A DNA stretch of 64,000 nt from Tenrec ecaudatus (GCF_050624435.1 NC_134542.1:115551677-115615676); one strand, 5' to 3'; counted from the stretch's first letter, positions 23,505 to 64,000 are shown. Notes: generated from the sequence alone by a model not told the origin. Translations and numbers: made by a program.

Positions 23505-23987
23505 GTGATGGCTCCTTGGGTGGTAAAAATGGTTACATATGGGCTAAAGCTGAAGGTTAGCAGTTGGAACCCACTGTAAAACACCTGAGAGCACACACTA
23601 TTGCTTCTGAAAGGTCATAGGTGCAATACTGGTAGGGTGGAGGGAAAGCGGGGTAGAAAAGGGGAACCTATTACAAGAATCTACATATAACCTCCTCCCT
23701 GGGGGACGGACAACAGAAAAGTAGGTGAAGGGAGACGTCAGACATCAAAATAATAATAATTTATAAATTATAAAGGGTTCATGAGGGAGGAGGAAGGGAG
23801 AGGGAGGGGAAAATAGGAGCTGATACCAAGGACTCAAGTAGAAAGCAAAGATTTTGAGGATGATGGCAACAAATGTACAAATGTGTTTGACACAATGGAT
23901 GTATGTGTGGCTTGTAATAAGAGTTGTATGAGCCCCAATAAAATGATTTAAATAAGAATTGTATGAGTCCCTAATAAATTGTTAAAA

Positions 23988-24030
<43 letters not shown>

Positions 24031-24130
24031 ACGCTCAAAAAATAAATAAATAAAATGATTTTTAAAAAATGTTTAAAAAGCTCACAGGTTTAAGAACCCT
24101 ACAGAATAGTTCTACACTGGCAACTAGTTA
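23505..24130 (+). repeat. AfroSINE split by an LR 3' end
   Basis: The head at 23505-23630 (GATGGCTCCTTGGGTGGTAA) and a worn tail at 24077-24130 (TTTAAGAACCCTACAGAATA) flank the LR fragment. The LR is bracketed by imperfect repeats AAAGGTCATAGGT and AAAAGCTCACAGGT. Confidence 0.6.
23631..24076 (+). repeat. LR 3' end with expanded AAAT tail
   Basis: Sense LR 3' third with two successive tail copies (AATAAAATGATTT, then CTAATAAATTGTT) followed by (AAAT)n at 23984-24032 and 24041-24055, an expanded poly(A) tail. Confidence 0.85.
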
Positions 24131-24457
24131 CAGGGTGGTGACTTTCCAGAAGTACGCTGAGCTTCAGGGATTACATTCAGTGAATATAGGGTATTCAGTG
24201 AATATGGGATCTGGAGTTGGGAAGGGCTGGTGCGGACACAGAGCCTCGCGTGTTCCTGGCATCTTTAGATGAGGCAACAGATAGCAGTCACAGGTACGCT
24301 ACAGAACACTAGCAAACAGCATTTGAAGGGAACCCAGGCACTACTTTGTGAATGGTACATTTGTGTGTGAGTGTGTTAAAACGAATTACACTAACTTTTG
24401 TCATACGGTTTGGCATTACATCTTTTGAATATACTGAAAGCTTCAAAAAATGGAAGT
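24131..24457. other. Intergenic, nothing recognised
   Basis: A short direct duplication TATTCAGTGAATAT lies near 24190. No gene or named repeat. Confidence 0.4.
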
Positions 24458-24473
24458 AGGCCAGGCATCTTTT

Positions 24474-26194
24474 TTTATTATTAAATCACGTTATTGGGGG
24501 CTCATACAACTCTTATCACAATCCACACATACATCCATTGTGTCAAGCACATTTGTACATTTGTTTCCCTCATCATTCTCAAAACATTTACTTTCCCCTT
24601 GAGCCCTTGGCATCTGCTCCTCATTTCCCCCTCCCTCCCTGCTTCCCTCTCCCCCCTGAACCCTTGACAATTTATAAATTATTATTTTGTCGTATCTTAC
24701 ACTGTCCGATGTCTCCCTTCACCCACTTCTCCACTGTCCGTCCCCTATGGAGACTATATGTAGATCCTTGTAATCTTTTCCCCCTTTCTCCCCTGCCCCC
24801 CCTTCCCTCCACCCTCCCAGTTTTGTCACTCTCACCACTGGTCCTGAAGGGATCATCCGTCCTGGATTCCCTGTGTTTCTAGTTTCTATCTGTACCAATA
24901 TACATCCACTGGTCTAGCCAGATTTCTTTTTTTAATTAGGTTGATAATAATTTATTAATGATTTATGCATCCATGCTGTTGAGACATATTGGTTTGGAGT
25001 TTTCTTTTTACGTTTTATCAGGGGCTCATACAACTCTTATCACAATCCATACTTACATCAATTGTGCAAAGCACATCTGTACATTCATGCCCTCATCACC
25101 CCCAAAGCATTTGCTCTCCACCCAAGCCCCTGGCATCAGGTCTTTTTTTCCCCCTCCCTCCCCGCTCACCCCTCCCTCATGAGCCCTTGATAATTTATAA
25201 ATTATTATTTTGTCATATCTTGCCCTGTCTGGCGTCTCCCTTCACCCTCTTTTCTGTTGTCCGTCCCCAAGGGAGGAAGTCACATGTAGATCCTTGTAAT
25301 CGGTTCCCTTTTTCCAACCCACCCTCCTTCTACCCTCCCAGGATAGCCACTCACACCCCTGGTCCTGAAGGTATCATCCGCCCTGGATTCCCTGTGCCTC
25401 CAGCTCCTATCTGCACCAGTGTACATCCTCTGGTCTAGCCAGACTTGCAAGGTAGAATTCGGATCATGATAGTGGTGGTGGTGGTGGAAGCATTTAGGAA
25501 CTAGAGGAAAGCTGTATTCTTGTCAGTGCTACATCACATCCTGACTAACTCATCCCCTCTCCTAGACCCCTTTGCAAGGGGATCTCCAGTGGCCGACAAA
25601 TGGACTTTGGGTCTCCACTCTGCACTTTCCCCTTCATTCACTATGGTAAGATGTTTTTTGTTCTGATGATGCCTTATATCTGATCCCTTCGACACCTTGT
25701 GACCGCACAGGCCCGTGTGCTCTAGCCAGATTTCTAAGGTAGAATTGGGATCATGATAGTCGGGGGCAGGAAGCATTTAAGAACTAGAGGGAAATTGTAT
25801 GTTTCATCATTGCTACAGTACACCTTGACTGGCTCCTCTCCTTCCTGTGACTCTTCTGTAAGGAGATGTCCAGTTACCCACAGATGGGCTTTGGGTCCCC
25901 ACTCCACACACACACCCTCATTCACAATTATATGATTTTTTGTTCTTTGATGTTCTTTGATGCCTGATACCTGATCCCTTTGTGTCAGGGCAGGCTGGTG
26001 TGCCTCTTCCATGTGGGCTTTGTTGTTTCTGAGCTAAATGGCCACTTATTTATCTTCAAGCCTTTAAGACCCCAAACTTTGTCTCTTTTGATAGCTGTTC
26101 ACCATCAGCTTTCTTCACCAATCAGCCATCTAGCTGAGAAACGACAAAGCCCACATGGGAGAAGCACACCAGCCTGCCCCGACACAATTGCTGA
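24474..26194 (-). repeat. LR retroposon, antisense, host of a nested LR
   Basis: One insertion bounded by AGGCCAGGCATCTTTT at 24458-24473 and 26195-26210 (16 bp, perfect). Its own sequence is 24474-24927 plus 25721-26194, together a normal LR copy; the middle is a second LR. Confidence 0.93.
24928..25720 (-). repeat. Nested LR with 3' transduction
   Basis: Inserted into the outer LR with TCTAGCCAGATTTCT duplicated at 24913-24927 and 25721-25735 (15 bp, perfect). Between the LR 3' end near 25015 and the duplication lie about 85 nt that are not LR. On the minus strand these end in AATAAA (complement at 24951-24956) and an A tail. Confidence 0.92.
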
Positions 26195-26210
26195 AGGCCA
26201 GGCATCTTTT

Positions 26211-26487
26211 AATACCTTGTTGGCCCAGAAAAAAACTCAAGTTGACGATACCCTTTGAAGTCGTTGTTCATTGAAGCCAAGAGAGGGATCCAGACAGCCC
26301 ACAAGAGCTCCCTTATGGGAGAGGAGGGCTCTGGAACCCAAACACAAGCGAAATGAAGTTGGGAGGAAAGAGCCATTGACTGGGGAGGTGGTGCCCCAGA
26401 CAGTGGAAGCTTACGCCGTATTTTAAGGGGAAAGAGATGCTAAACTCAAATATATTTTATAGAGACCCATATTATGTCTTAGGACAA
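26211..26487. other. Intergenic, nothing recognised
   Basis: Unique-looking sequence between LR and AfroSINE. Confidence 0.4.
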
Positions 26488-26675
26488 GAAATCCGGGTGG
26501 TGTAGTAGTTCTGCTAACCAGAAGGTCTAAAGCTTGAAGCAACAAGCCACTCCACAGGAGAAAGGGCATTTCTACTCCTGTAAAGGATTACAGTCTTGGA
26601 AACCCAAAGGGGCCGTTCTCCCTGTCTTACAGAGTCACTATGAGTTGGAATTCACTTAGGGCAATGAGTTTTTTG
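26488..26675 (+). repeat. AfroSINE, sense
   Basis: GTGGTGTAGTAGTTCTGCTA ACC head, GATTACAGTCTTGGAAACCC middle, TCACTATGAGTTGGAATTCA tail. Confidence 0.85.
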
Positions 26676-26934
26676 AGAGCACAAAAATGAACACAAATCA
26701 TCTGGACAAAGATGACCACCAGCATGAGACCACAATGGTATCCAAAGGCTTAGAGAACAAAGGAGACTGTCACAAAAGGTTGACTGGCAGTTCATCACAG
26801 TTGCAGGTGGGACTGCAGAAGCAGGAACAGGAGAGTGGTTGGGAGAACACTACTGAAGATTAGAAAGTTTACACGCTGGGTTCGGGGCCCTCCTACCAAG
26901 GTAGTCAGGGTATGAATCATGACTATGTGACCCT

Positions 26935-27065
26935 ACCTACTGCTGTCTAGTTGAATCCAATTCATAAAGACCCTTTATAGGGTTTCCAAGGCTGTTCATC
27001 TTTATGGAAACACATAGCTTCGTTTCTCCTGAGAAATGTCTGGTGGGTTTGAACCACCAGGCCTT
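26935..27065 (-). repeat. AfroSINE, antisense
   Basis: CTACTGCTGTCTAGTTGAAT, TATAGGGTTTCCAAGGCTG and GGTGGGTTTGAACCACCAGG, minus-strand order. Confidence 0.75.
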
Positions 27066-27384
27066 GTATGGGAACTTTGTGTCAGAGTGTGTATAAAAGA
27101 GATTACTGTCACTCCCCTAGCAGGCCAGGGAGGGGCAGCCTCGCCCTCAGGGACTTGCCTGGGTGCCCTGGATGGCCATGCTTAAGGTTTTTACCTACTT
27201 GATGGCATTGGGTTGGCTGCACTTCCCTAAGCTGGCCATGGAAATATAGCACTCTACTTTCATACTCAGCCTGAAAGCAAAGCCTTTCACCTTCCTGGTC
27301 AATAGTCAGAAAGAACCCCATGGAGGCTGAACCTATGTGGAGACTCAAAAGTGGATTAAGGGCTCCCACTCTAAAACATGTTGT

Positions 27385-28095
27385 GGTTATTGTTAGCGGC
27401 CATCAAACCTGTTCCAACTCATAGCGACCCTATTACAACATCATGAAACACCACCCAGTCCTGTGCTAGCCCCACAATTGTTATATCTCAACCCATTGAT
27501 GCAGCCACTGTGTCAATCCATCTAGGCAAGGATCATCTTCTTTTTTCACTGTCCCTCTACTTACCAAGCATGACGTCCTTCTTCAGGGACTGGTCTCTGC
27601 TGATCGCATGTCCAAAGTCGATGAGACGAACTCTACATCCTTGCTTCTAAGGAGCATTCTGGTTGTACTTCTTACAAGGCAGATTTTTTCTGTTGTTCTT
27701 TTGACAGCCCATGGTACTTTCAATATTCCCTGCCAGCACCATAATCCATATGCATCAGTTCTTTGGTCTTCCTTGTTCAACGTCCAATGTTTACAGGCAT
27801 AGGAGGCGATGAAAAATACCATGGCTTCGGTCAGGCACATCTTCATCCTCAACTCAAAGTAACCTCTTTGATTTTCAACATTTTGAAGGTTTTGTGCAGA
27901 TTTACCCAATGCAATGCATCATTTGATCTCTTGATTGTGGCTTCCATGAGCATCGATTATGGAGGCAAGCAAGATGAAATCCTTGACAACGTCAACCTTT
28001 CTCCCCCATTTATCATGTTACCTATTGATCTAGTTGTGAGGATTTTGGTTTTCTTCTTTATAGAGTTGTAATTCATACTGGAGGCTGCAATCCTT
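27385..28095 (-). pseudogene. RTE-type LINE, antisense, ORF remnant
   Basis: Starts with the RTE 3' terminus (TTGTTAGCGGCCATCAAACC) and runs through CAAGCATGACGTCCTTCTTC, GACAGCCCATGGTACTTTCA and AGCATCGATTATGGAGGCAA into reverse-transcriptase sequence. Roughly 700 bp, frameshifted. Confidence 0.85.
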
Positions 28096-28197
28096 GGTCT
28101 TTCATCAAGTGTTTAAAGTCTTCACTTTCACCAATCAAAACGGTGTCACCTGCTTATCACAGGCTGTTCATAAACCTTCTTCCAATTCTAATACCAA

Positions 28198-28375
28198 CAG
28201 GACCCTTGGTGGTGTAGTCGTTACTGGTTGGGTTGCTAACTGTGAGGTGGGCAGTTTGAAAACACCAGGTGCTCTCTCCTTCTACAGTAAAGAGTCTTGG
28301 ACATCAGGCGGGTTAGGTTTACTCTACCTAATAGGGTCAATATGAGTAGGAATCGACTCGATGGTAGTAAGTTTT
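28198..28375 (+). repeat. AfroSINE, sense
   Basis: GGACCCTTGGTGGTGTAGTC head and GAGTAGGAATCGACTCGATG tail, well conserved. Confidence 0.9.
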
Positions 28376-28639
28376 GGAATCCCAATACCGCATTCTGAAT
28401 TTAAACACGAATAGCGGAGGAAGTACCAAGCCCCAGCCCCCAGCCCCTCTGTAGACATGCTTTTTCCTCAGTCACCCAGGTTTTGCCATTCGCTTCCAGC
28501 TTACTTCCTTCAACAAGACCGCTCAGCAAGTGGTTTCAGCCTTAAACCATTTTTTCTGTTCCGCAGTCTTAACGCCGCCACTCAATATCAGTGGGGTGAT
28601 TTGAATAAACCACTCGGACAAAGACGCAAACTTTTCCTG
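28376..28639. other. Proximal upstream of MCM6, nothing recognised
   Basis: Single-copy-looking sequence before the CpG island. No exon supported. Confidence 0.5.
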
Positions 28640-28675
28640 TGCCCCTGAGAGAACACGCCCAGGCTACTGTAACAC

Positions 28676-28687
28676 TGCGCAGGCGCA
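28676..28687. promoter_or_regulatory. NRF1-like site
   Basis: TGCGCAGGCGCA fits the palindromic NRF1 consensus with one central deviation. It lies at the upstream edge of the CpG island. Confidence 0.7.
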
Positions 28688-28711
28688 CGGGCAGCCCTCC
28701 AAGAGCTTGGG

Positions 28712-28724
28712 TTTTGGCGCGAAA
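28712..28724. promoter_or_regulatory. E2F site 1 of MCM6 promoter
   Basis: TTTTGGCGCGAAA is a near-palindromic E2F consensus (TTTSSCGC). It sits about 210 nt upstream of the ATG. E2F control of MCM genes is established. Confidence 0.88.
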
Positions 28725-28736
28725 TCGCCATTCGAT

Positions 28737-28745
28737 GGGCGGGGC
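28737..28745 (+). promoter_or_regulatory. GC box (Sp1-type)
   Basis: GGGCGGGGC lies between the two E2F sites. Confidence 0.75.
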
Positions 28746-28748
28746 TAA

Positions 28749-58684
<29,936 letters not shown>

Positions 58685-59045
58685 GGCATTGAAAGTAACC
58701 ACCCGGACAAGAAGCTCTCTGCCTCCTGGCCCAGAGCGCAGCCGAGTCCCGCTGCTGAGAGCACTGCTTTAGGAGAAAGGTTGCTTTCCGTACAGACCGA
58801 GTCTCGACCCTGCCACGGCCTGTGACGCCATCACAGCTTCCGCCCCGCTGCAGTGTGGTTCCTGTCCTGGGGCGGTGGACGCGCAGTAAACGCATGTGTG
58901 CCTTTTATACCCGAGACTCTTTATTTGTCACGTGTCCGCAACTTCGCCTCTTGTGGTAGGTGCTAGGCTTAGCGGACACACTTTTTTACTGCCGACCACT
59001 GTTCTTATTCACTAAAGTGAAATAAATTGTTCTCAAGCTGTAGTA
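58685..59045 (+). terminator. MCM6: MCM6 3' UTR and poly(A) signal
   Basis: About 360 nt of 3' UTR. A canonical AATAAA lies at 59021-59026 and is followed by a T/GT-rich stretch (TGTAGTATTTTGAGTTTATT), the usual downstream element, so cleavage is expected near 59040. A weaker AGTAAA lies near 58885. Confidence 0.85.
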
Positions 59046-59049
59046 TTTT

Positions 59050-60354
59050 GAGTTTATTTCTCTCCTGCCTTGGTAGAAATTGCTTCCATCACGGCTCTAC
59101 AGGGAGTGAAGCTGGGCCCTTTCGGGTTCTGCTCCTGGGAGGGGTCCTTGTTAAGGTCCTTAAGAGGAAAAGAAGATACTTAGGAGGAAGACGAAAGGGC
59201 CTTGCAGAAAGCTTTGGGGTAATTTTCAGTTTTTAAAAGTTTCTGTGTGTTTCAATAGGTTTGTTTGGTCTCCTCCCCCACTCCCACACTCTTTTCCCGT
59301 TACTCATTTTCATAATTTCCATGTTCTAAGAGAAAGTTAAGACAAAAATGTTATTTTCTGTGTTACAAGTTGTCCCCAAATGATAATGGATTTCTTCCAG
59401 GAAAGAATTGTTGCTGTTTGTGATACTAACTGTTCCAGAAACAGCTCTGATCCGTATGTTCACAGTGTAGCAGCTCTCACCAGCCTGCAGGGCGGTGAGG
59501 GAGTGGAGGGGATGAGGTGCAAGTAGTAACGTTTCATTCTCCACTGGCTCACTGACTAGAAATGGATAGAGGTGAGCAGGTAACGTAAATGAAGGTGGCC
59601 AGGGAGAGCCATTGGACTTTGTGCAGACAAAGATCACACAGGACATTCAGAAGCTGGGCGAGATGAGGACCATCTAGTTTTCACCCAGAGGAGAACAATG
59701 AGAACTCCCTACTGACCCCCTCTCACCCCCAACTGACTCCAGCTTGATAAGGAAGGTGGGCCCGGAAGTCCTTTTAATGCAGAGTCCTGATGGGAATTGG
59801 AACCAAAGGATTTTTAATCTAGGACAGGAGCTCCTTCAATCAAGTTATTTGTCATCTCCCCAATTCTGCCACTAGTGGGCGCTCCAGAGCAAGATGGTCT
59901 TCAGTGCTGAAGTCCATTTCCCTGTTTGATTGGGCTTCCCATTCCCATGAACCTGCTTCCTACACATGCTCTTTGTCAGAGAGGAGAAGGGCTAGTGAAT
60001 GCTGGAACCTCGACAGAGAACCCTGGGAAATGGTTCTAAGGAAGAGAAGTGAGTAGGCCAAACATGTCCCTGAAGATGGAAGTTGTCAGTTCATCCGTAA
60101 GCAAATGTCCAGTAATGAAATGATTAAACTACGCTGTAGCTGTGGGGTGCACCTGGAAGTGAAACACACTGATGGCTGTACAGCCCTTCTGTTGAGGGGT
60201 GGGTAAACATGAGGTTGACCGAGAGTCTCAAACGGAAGTGTCTCCAGAACACGGGGACTTGAAAATGGACAAGTACATAGCCAAGAAGCTTCCGAGAGAC
60301 AAACGGAAAAGAGACTTGCCCTGCCAGAAAGCCAAAAGTACCATGCCATGACTT
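59050..60354. other. MCM6-LCT intergenic, nothing recognised
   Basis: Single-copy-looking sequence with no supported exon. Confidence 0.45.
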
Positions 60355-60510
60355 GTGTCGCCCCGGGGCCTGCGCAACTGCTGCCCAGGATTTTCTTGGT
60401 TATCAATGAAAGCAGATCACCAGACCTTTGACAGTGCGGCTGGGTGGGTTCAAACAACTACCCTTTTGGTAACCAACCAGCTTTGTGCAAAGCAGTGTAT
60501 CACACAGGGG
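60355..60510 (-). repeat. AfroSINE, antisense
   Basis: GGGGCCTGCGCAACTGCTGC, AAAGCAGATCACCAGACCTT and GGTGGGTTCAAACAACTACC. Confidence 0.65.
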
Positions 60511-60639
60511 CCTAAAGATACTGTACTGCTAAAGAGATTAAAATTTGTATGAGGAAAAAAAAAGTCCAGAACTCCCACACACAGTGATGATGATAAGCTC
60601 AGGTCTTTGAGTGTTATGTGCCCTCGTCTAGTTGGGGAC

Positions 60640-61430
60640 CATTTCAGCAATCCCCTGTACAACAGAAGGAAGCACTCCCTGCCTGGTCTTGGTATCCTCA
60701 CAGGTGTTTGAGCCTGTTGGCCACCACCGTGTCATCGCGTGTTTTAGCTGTCCGCTTAACTGAACACGAAGTCCTTTCCAGGACTTGGCCTTCCCTAGAA
60801 CATGTCTGCAGTGTATGAGATGAAGTCTCACCAGCACCAGTTCATAGGATTGTATTCGTCACCAATTCCATAATTCAAATGGATCAGTTTCTCTGGTTTT
60901 CCTTATTCATTGTCTCGCTTTCACATGCACAGAAGGCAGTGGAAAACACTGGCCGTGGGTCAGGCGCACCTTAGTTCTTGGGCTACTTCTTGGCTCTTTG
61001 AAAGGTTGCCTATGTCTTGTGGCGCAGATTGGCCCATGAAACACATTTCACTTCTTGACTGATGCTTCCATGAACATTGCTTGTGGATCCATGCAAAATT
61101 AAATATTGCATGACTTCAACCTTTTCTCTATCAAGATATCTCTTGGACCAATTGAGACAGTTTCGGGTTTCTTGGCATTGATTTGTAGTCTTCCATTTCC
61201 CCCGGCAAGTGCTTCAAGTGCTCTGCTTGAGCAAGCAACGTAGTGTCATCTGCATATCACGCGTTGTTAATCAGCCTCCGTCCACCCTGGTGCCACCTTG
61301 TCCTAAGTCCCGCTTGTTGGATTATTAGCTCAGCGTACTGCCTGAATAAATACAGTAAATGGATATAACCCTGACACACATCTTCCCTGAGTTTTACAGC
61401 CAATGCAAAGAAAGGAAAGCTTCGGGCTCT
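60640..61430 (-). pseudogene. Old RTE-type LINE, antisense
   Basis: AGTCCTTTCCAGGACTTGGC, GAAGGCAGTGGAAAACACTG, GACTGATGCTTCCATGAACA and GTAGTGTCATCTGCATATCA are the antisense of RTE reverse transcriptase, more diverged than the upstream copies. Confidence 0.72.
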
Positions 61431-61624
61431 AAGAAGCAACCCAGAACTGAGTCCCATGAGGTGGAGGCCATGACGAACAACTCTTCTTTCCCATTTCATT
61501 TTTTCTCACACCAGACACTTCCCCCCAGAACAGCACTCTCAGGGTTTAATAATTTGTTGTAAAAATAGTTTGTTGTGATGTCCACAAGAGAGTCAGAGTC
61601 ACCACACCTGTGATAACAGCTTTT

Positions 61625-61929
61625 TTAAAAATCCATTTTAATTTAGGGGATCATACAACTCATTACAATCCATGCATACATCAATTGTGTAAAGCACATC
61701 TGTACATTCATTGCCCTCATCACTCAAAACATTTGCTCTCCACTTAAGCCCCTGGCATTAGCTCCTCATTTTTCCCTCCCTCTCAGCTCTCACCTCCCTC
61801 ATGAACCCTAGGAAATTTATAAATTATTTTTTCATATCTTGCACTGTCTGGCATCTCCCTTCACCCACTTTCCTGTTGTCCATCCCCCAGGGATGAGGTT
61901 ATATGTAGATCCTTGTAATCAGTTCCCCC
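61625..61929 (-). repeat. LR 3' fragment, antisense
   Basis: Flanked by TGATAACAGCTTTT (61611-61624) and TGATAGCAGCTTTT (61930-61943), one mismatch in 14. 305 bp, nearest LR to the LCT promoter. Confidence 0.88.
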
Positions 61930-62544
61930 TGATAGCAGCTTTTAATTAAAAATATGAACAACAGAATTAAATGCCGAGTCTTGGTCCCAGATGGCCCCCC
62001 CTCTTGAGAACAGATGATCCACTTACATTACTGGCCACATAACGGCGCTCTCACAAGGCAGCCCCTGAACTGTGCTGCTGCTTCAGTGATTGGAGGGTGT
62101 GTCATGGCTGCAGCTGTTGCGTGGGCAAGCTCTCTGGCTCTTGGCCGGCTCTGGTTTCCTCGCTGACCATCTGGCTCTCACCTGGCAGCCTTGAGACAGC
62201 ACCATTGCTGGCTCCACCACTAACCGGAGCCCAGTCTTCCACCAGCAGCCTGTGACAGCCCCACCCTGGGCCCTGTTGCCCTCTCCCAGCTCAGTTCTCC
62301 ATCCGTGTGGTTCTCAGCTGTGCTCTGCTGCCACCAACCAGGTATAACACAACATGGAGGGTATGATCCTACGTATGTCCAATGGGATGTGTACACACAA
62401 ACACAAACCTGCGCTTTTATGCAACAGCCATCACTGACTAGCTTTGTTCTACAGACACCTTTAACTCGCAAAGCTACCAGTCATTTGCCCCATTCTGTGA
62501 GTGAATGGCTCAAGTTTAGTGAGTTACAAAACAAGCTCACTGCT

Positions 62545-62645
62545 GCCAAGAAGGGTGGCCACCTGTGGGACAGGAAAACTGCCCCTGTGGGTTTCCAAGG
62601 TGCCAGGAGCAGAAGGCCTGGTCTTGTCGCTGCCAGCAGAGCTCC
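62545..62645 (-). repeat. AfroSINE fragment, antisense
   Basis: AAAACTGCCCCTGTGGGTTT CCAAGG and CCAGCAGAGCTCC only. Confidence 0.5.
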
Positions 62646-62699
62646 TTGGCTAAGTGATTATCCGCAGGAGATCCTGGTGCAGGAAGAGGGGGAGGACTG

Positions 62700-63900
62700 A
62701 AGGAAACTCAGTGTTCAAAGTGCTTAATCAAAGGAAGGGAGAGGGTGGTGGAAAGGGCATTTGCAAGTTGGTTTTTCTTTTTTTTTAGTAGAAGCATGTC
62801 ATGTTAACAGCAGAGAAGTACAATGAATAATTTCCTCTGCAGCAGCTCATGAACAACTAGTGACACACAGAGGCCAATGTACATAAGCTAAAAAAAGGGG
62901 GGTGTCAATAAATTAGTAACCCCTCCACTAGAAGTATGGGGTGACATGTTCTTATTACCACTAAGAGTCACCCCAAGAAATACAAACAGCCACACCCTCC
63001 CCCTGGGGGGGCATAGCCACAGTGCTTGTTATGCAGATGAGCACTTGCCACTGGAGACTCAGTCCTGCTACCCTCCTGGACACGGTAGAGGTTGACCACA
63101 CCTCCTGGGGGATAAGCTAGATCATGGTCTTGTTCCACTCCCAGGTCATATGAGGAGCCCCTATCCATGACCTACAGGCATGCAAAGAGCCAGAACCTAA
63201 TGAGGAGGGGGTCCCTGCGATGCGGTTCCCTTCACTCCACACAGGAGAGGCCAGAGCTGGCGGACAGCCGTGCCTCGGTCCCGGAACACCATGTGGGCAA
63301 GCAGCTTAGAGGCAGTTGCTACCGAGATGTGTTCCTTGTTTTGAAGCTCATCGTCACTCCCCAAAGCTGCACTCTGCTGCACCCCCAGCCGTGGCTGATC
63401 TTAATCACTTTTGCATAACTTGGAAGGCATGTCAACACCGCTGTGGCCCAGGAGTGCCCTGCAGAACTCCCTGGGGACACTTGAGGGCCAGTGCAGTGGT
63501 CCCGTGAACCATTTTGAATCCAGCTCCTCTGGGACCCCCCCATCTGGGCACAGCCAGCTTCCATCCCCCACTGGAGCGTCCTGGACTCAGGGTCCGCACA
63601 TCCAAGGGACCCCTGCGTCCGAAAGCTCGTGCTGGGCTCGGCAACGGGCTGCCGGGCGCCAGGGCTAGTGAGCAGTTTTTCCCTATGAGTCTACCATTTT
63701 CATCTTGTACAAAAGGTGTTCTTAGATTACTTACCTCCTAAGGGCCAAAAGCTTAGCGAGGCACTGATGGTTGTTCTGTTTTGTAAACAATTGGAAACAT
63801 GATTTTGTAGGTAAAACAGAAAGGTAAAGAATGTGTTTTGTCTTGCTCTAGGTTCCTCGTGTGGTCTTCACATTTTTAAATATTATGTTTGGTGAACCAT
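62700..63900. other. LCT upstream region, unassigned
   Basis: 62870-63660 is GC-richer than its surroundings and does not match any repeat family here. Open frames up to 85 codons overlap on both strands and lack support. Likely LCT 5' flank, perhaps with an older insertion. Confidence 0.45.
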
Positions 63901-63929
63901 GTTCTGGTTTTATGGTTTTAGCTAACCCA

Positions 63930-63942
63930 GTTAATTATTACA
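63930..63942 (+). promoter_or_regulatory. HNF1-like site of LCT promoter
   Basis: GTTAATTATTACA closely fits the HNF1 consensus GTTAATNATTAAC. HNF1A binding to the proximal lactase promoter is established. Confidence 0.75.
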
Positions 63943-63960
63943 TGCTAATAATCACTCCGT

Positions 63961-63981
63961 ATTTTACAACCTCAACTGCAG
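63961..63981 (+). promoter_or_regulatory. LCT: CE-LPH1 / CDX2 element of LCT promoter
   Basis: ATTTTACAACCTCAACTGC is nearly the CE-LPH1 cis-element of the lactase-phlorizin hydrolase promoter, which binds CDX2 (TTTAC core) just upstream of the TATA box. It lies about 5.3 kb downstream of the MCM6 stop, where human synteny places LCT. It implies LCT on the + strand starts just beyond the window. Confidence 0.82.
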
Positions 63982-63982
63982 T

Positions 63983-63990
63983 GATAAATA
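63983..63990 (+). promoter_or_regulatory. LCT: TATA-like / GATA element of LCT promoter
   Basis: GATAAATA follows CE-LPH1 by one nucleotide. The lactase promoter uses a non-canonical TATA here and an overlapping GATA factor site. The expected start is about 25-30 nt further, at or past the window end, so no LCT coding sequence is present. Confidence 0.75.
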
Positions 63991-64000
63991 GAGAATCCAC

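Noticed and set aside
24989-25438. 149-codon frame and the related frames at 24538, 38719 and 44448
   Set aside because: All are the antisense of the LR 3' part. Frame and reading differ between copies, so no conserved protein exists.
1-28600. DARS1 3' exons upstream of MCM6
   Set aside because: Human synteny makes them possible, but no splice-framed exon or matching C-terminus is visible.

Overview
The window is mammalian nuclear DNA, most likely from an afrotherian and probably a tenrec such as Echinops telfairi. The evidence is dozens of tRNA-derived AfroSINE copies, RTE-type LINE fragments whose 3' ends resemble the AfroSINE tail, and hAT elements that look like SPIN, a horizontally transferred family known from tenrec. 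The species is inferred, not proven. The only protein-coding gene I can support is MCM6 on the + strand. Its 17 coding exons lie between 28932 and 58684. The spliced frame stays open and gives an 817-residue replicative helicase subunit with all key motifs intact.

Layout. 1-28600 is intergenic and almost wholly transposon-derived: many copies of a long non-coding A-tailed retroposon (called LR here), RTE and L1 remnants, an L2 split by an RTE, AfroSINEs and a SPIN relic. I see no exon of the upstream neighbour expected from human synteny (DARS1). 28640-29430 is the CpG-island promoter of MCM6, with two near-identical E2F sites, an NRF1-like site, a GC box and two inverted CCAAT boxes. 28932-59045 is the MCM6 transcription unit. 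Its introns are filled with AfroSINEs, antisense LR copies, old L1 and small DNA transposons. 59045-63900 is the MCM6-LCT intergenic stretch. 63930-64000 carries an HNF1-like site, a CDX2-type CE-LPH1 element and a TATA-like box in the order of the lactase (LCT) core promoter, so the window appears to stop just before the LCT transcription start.

How the parts relate. In human the same MCM6-LCT arrangement holds, and MCM6 intron 13 houses the enhancer (around -13910) that controls LCT. A short block in intron 13 here (about 54010-54115) matches my memory of that enhancer in several ordered words, so MCM6 likely hosts an LCT regulatory element in this species too.

The most informative non-genic signal is the LR family. 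Several copies are bounded by 11-17 bp target-site duplications, end in AATAAA plus an A-rich tail and have variable 5' ends. One copy is nested in another, and one carries a probable 3' transduction. Within MCM6 nearly all copies are antisense, and the single sense fragment has a mutated poly(A) signal. All repeat boundaries are by eye and should be treated as approximate unless a target-site duplication is given.
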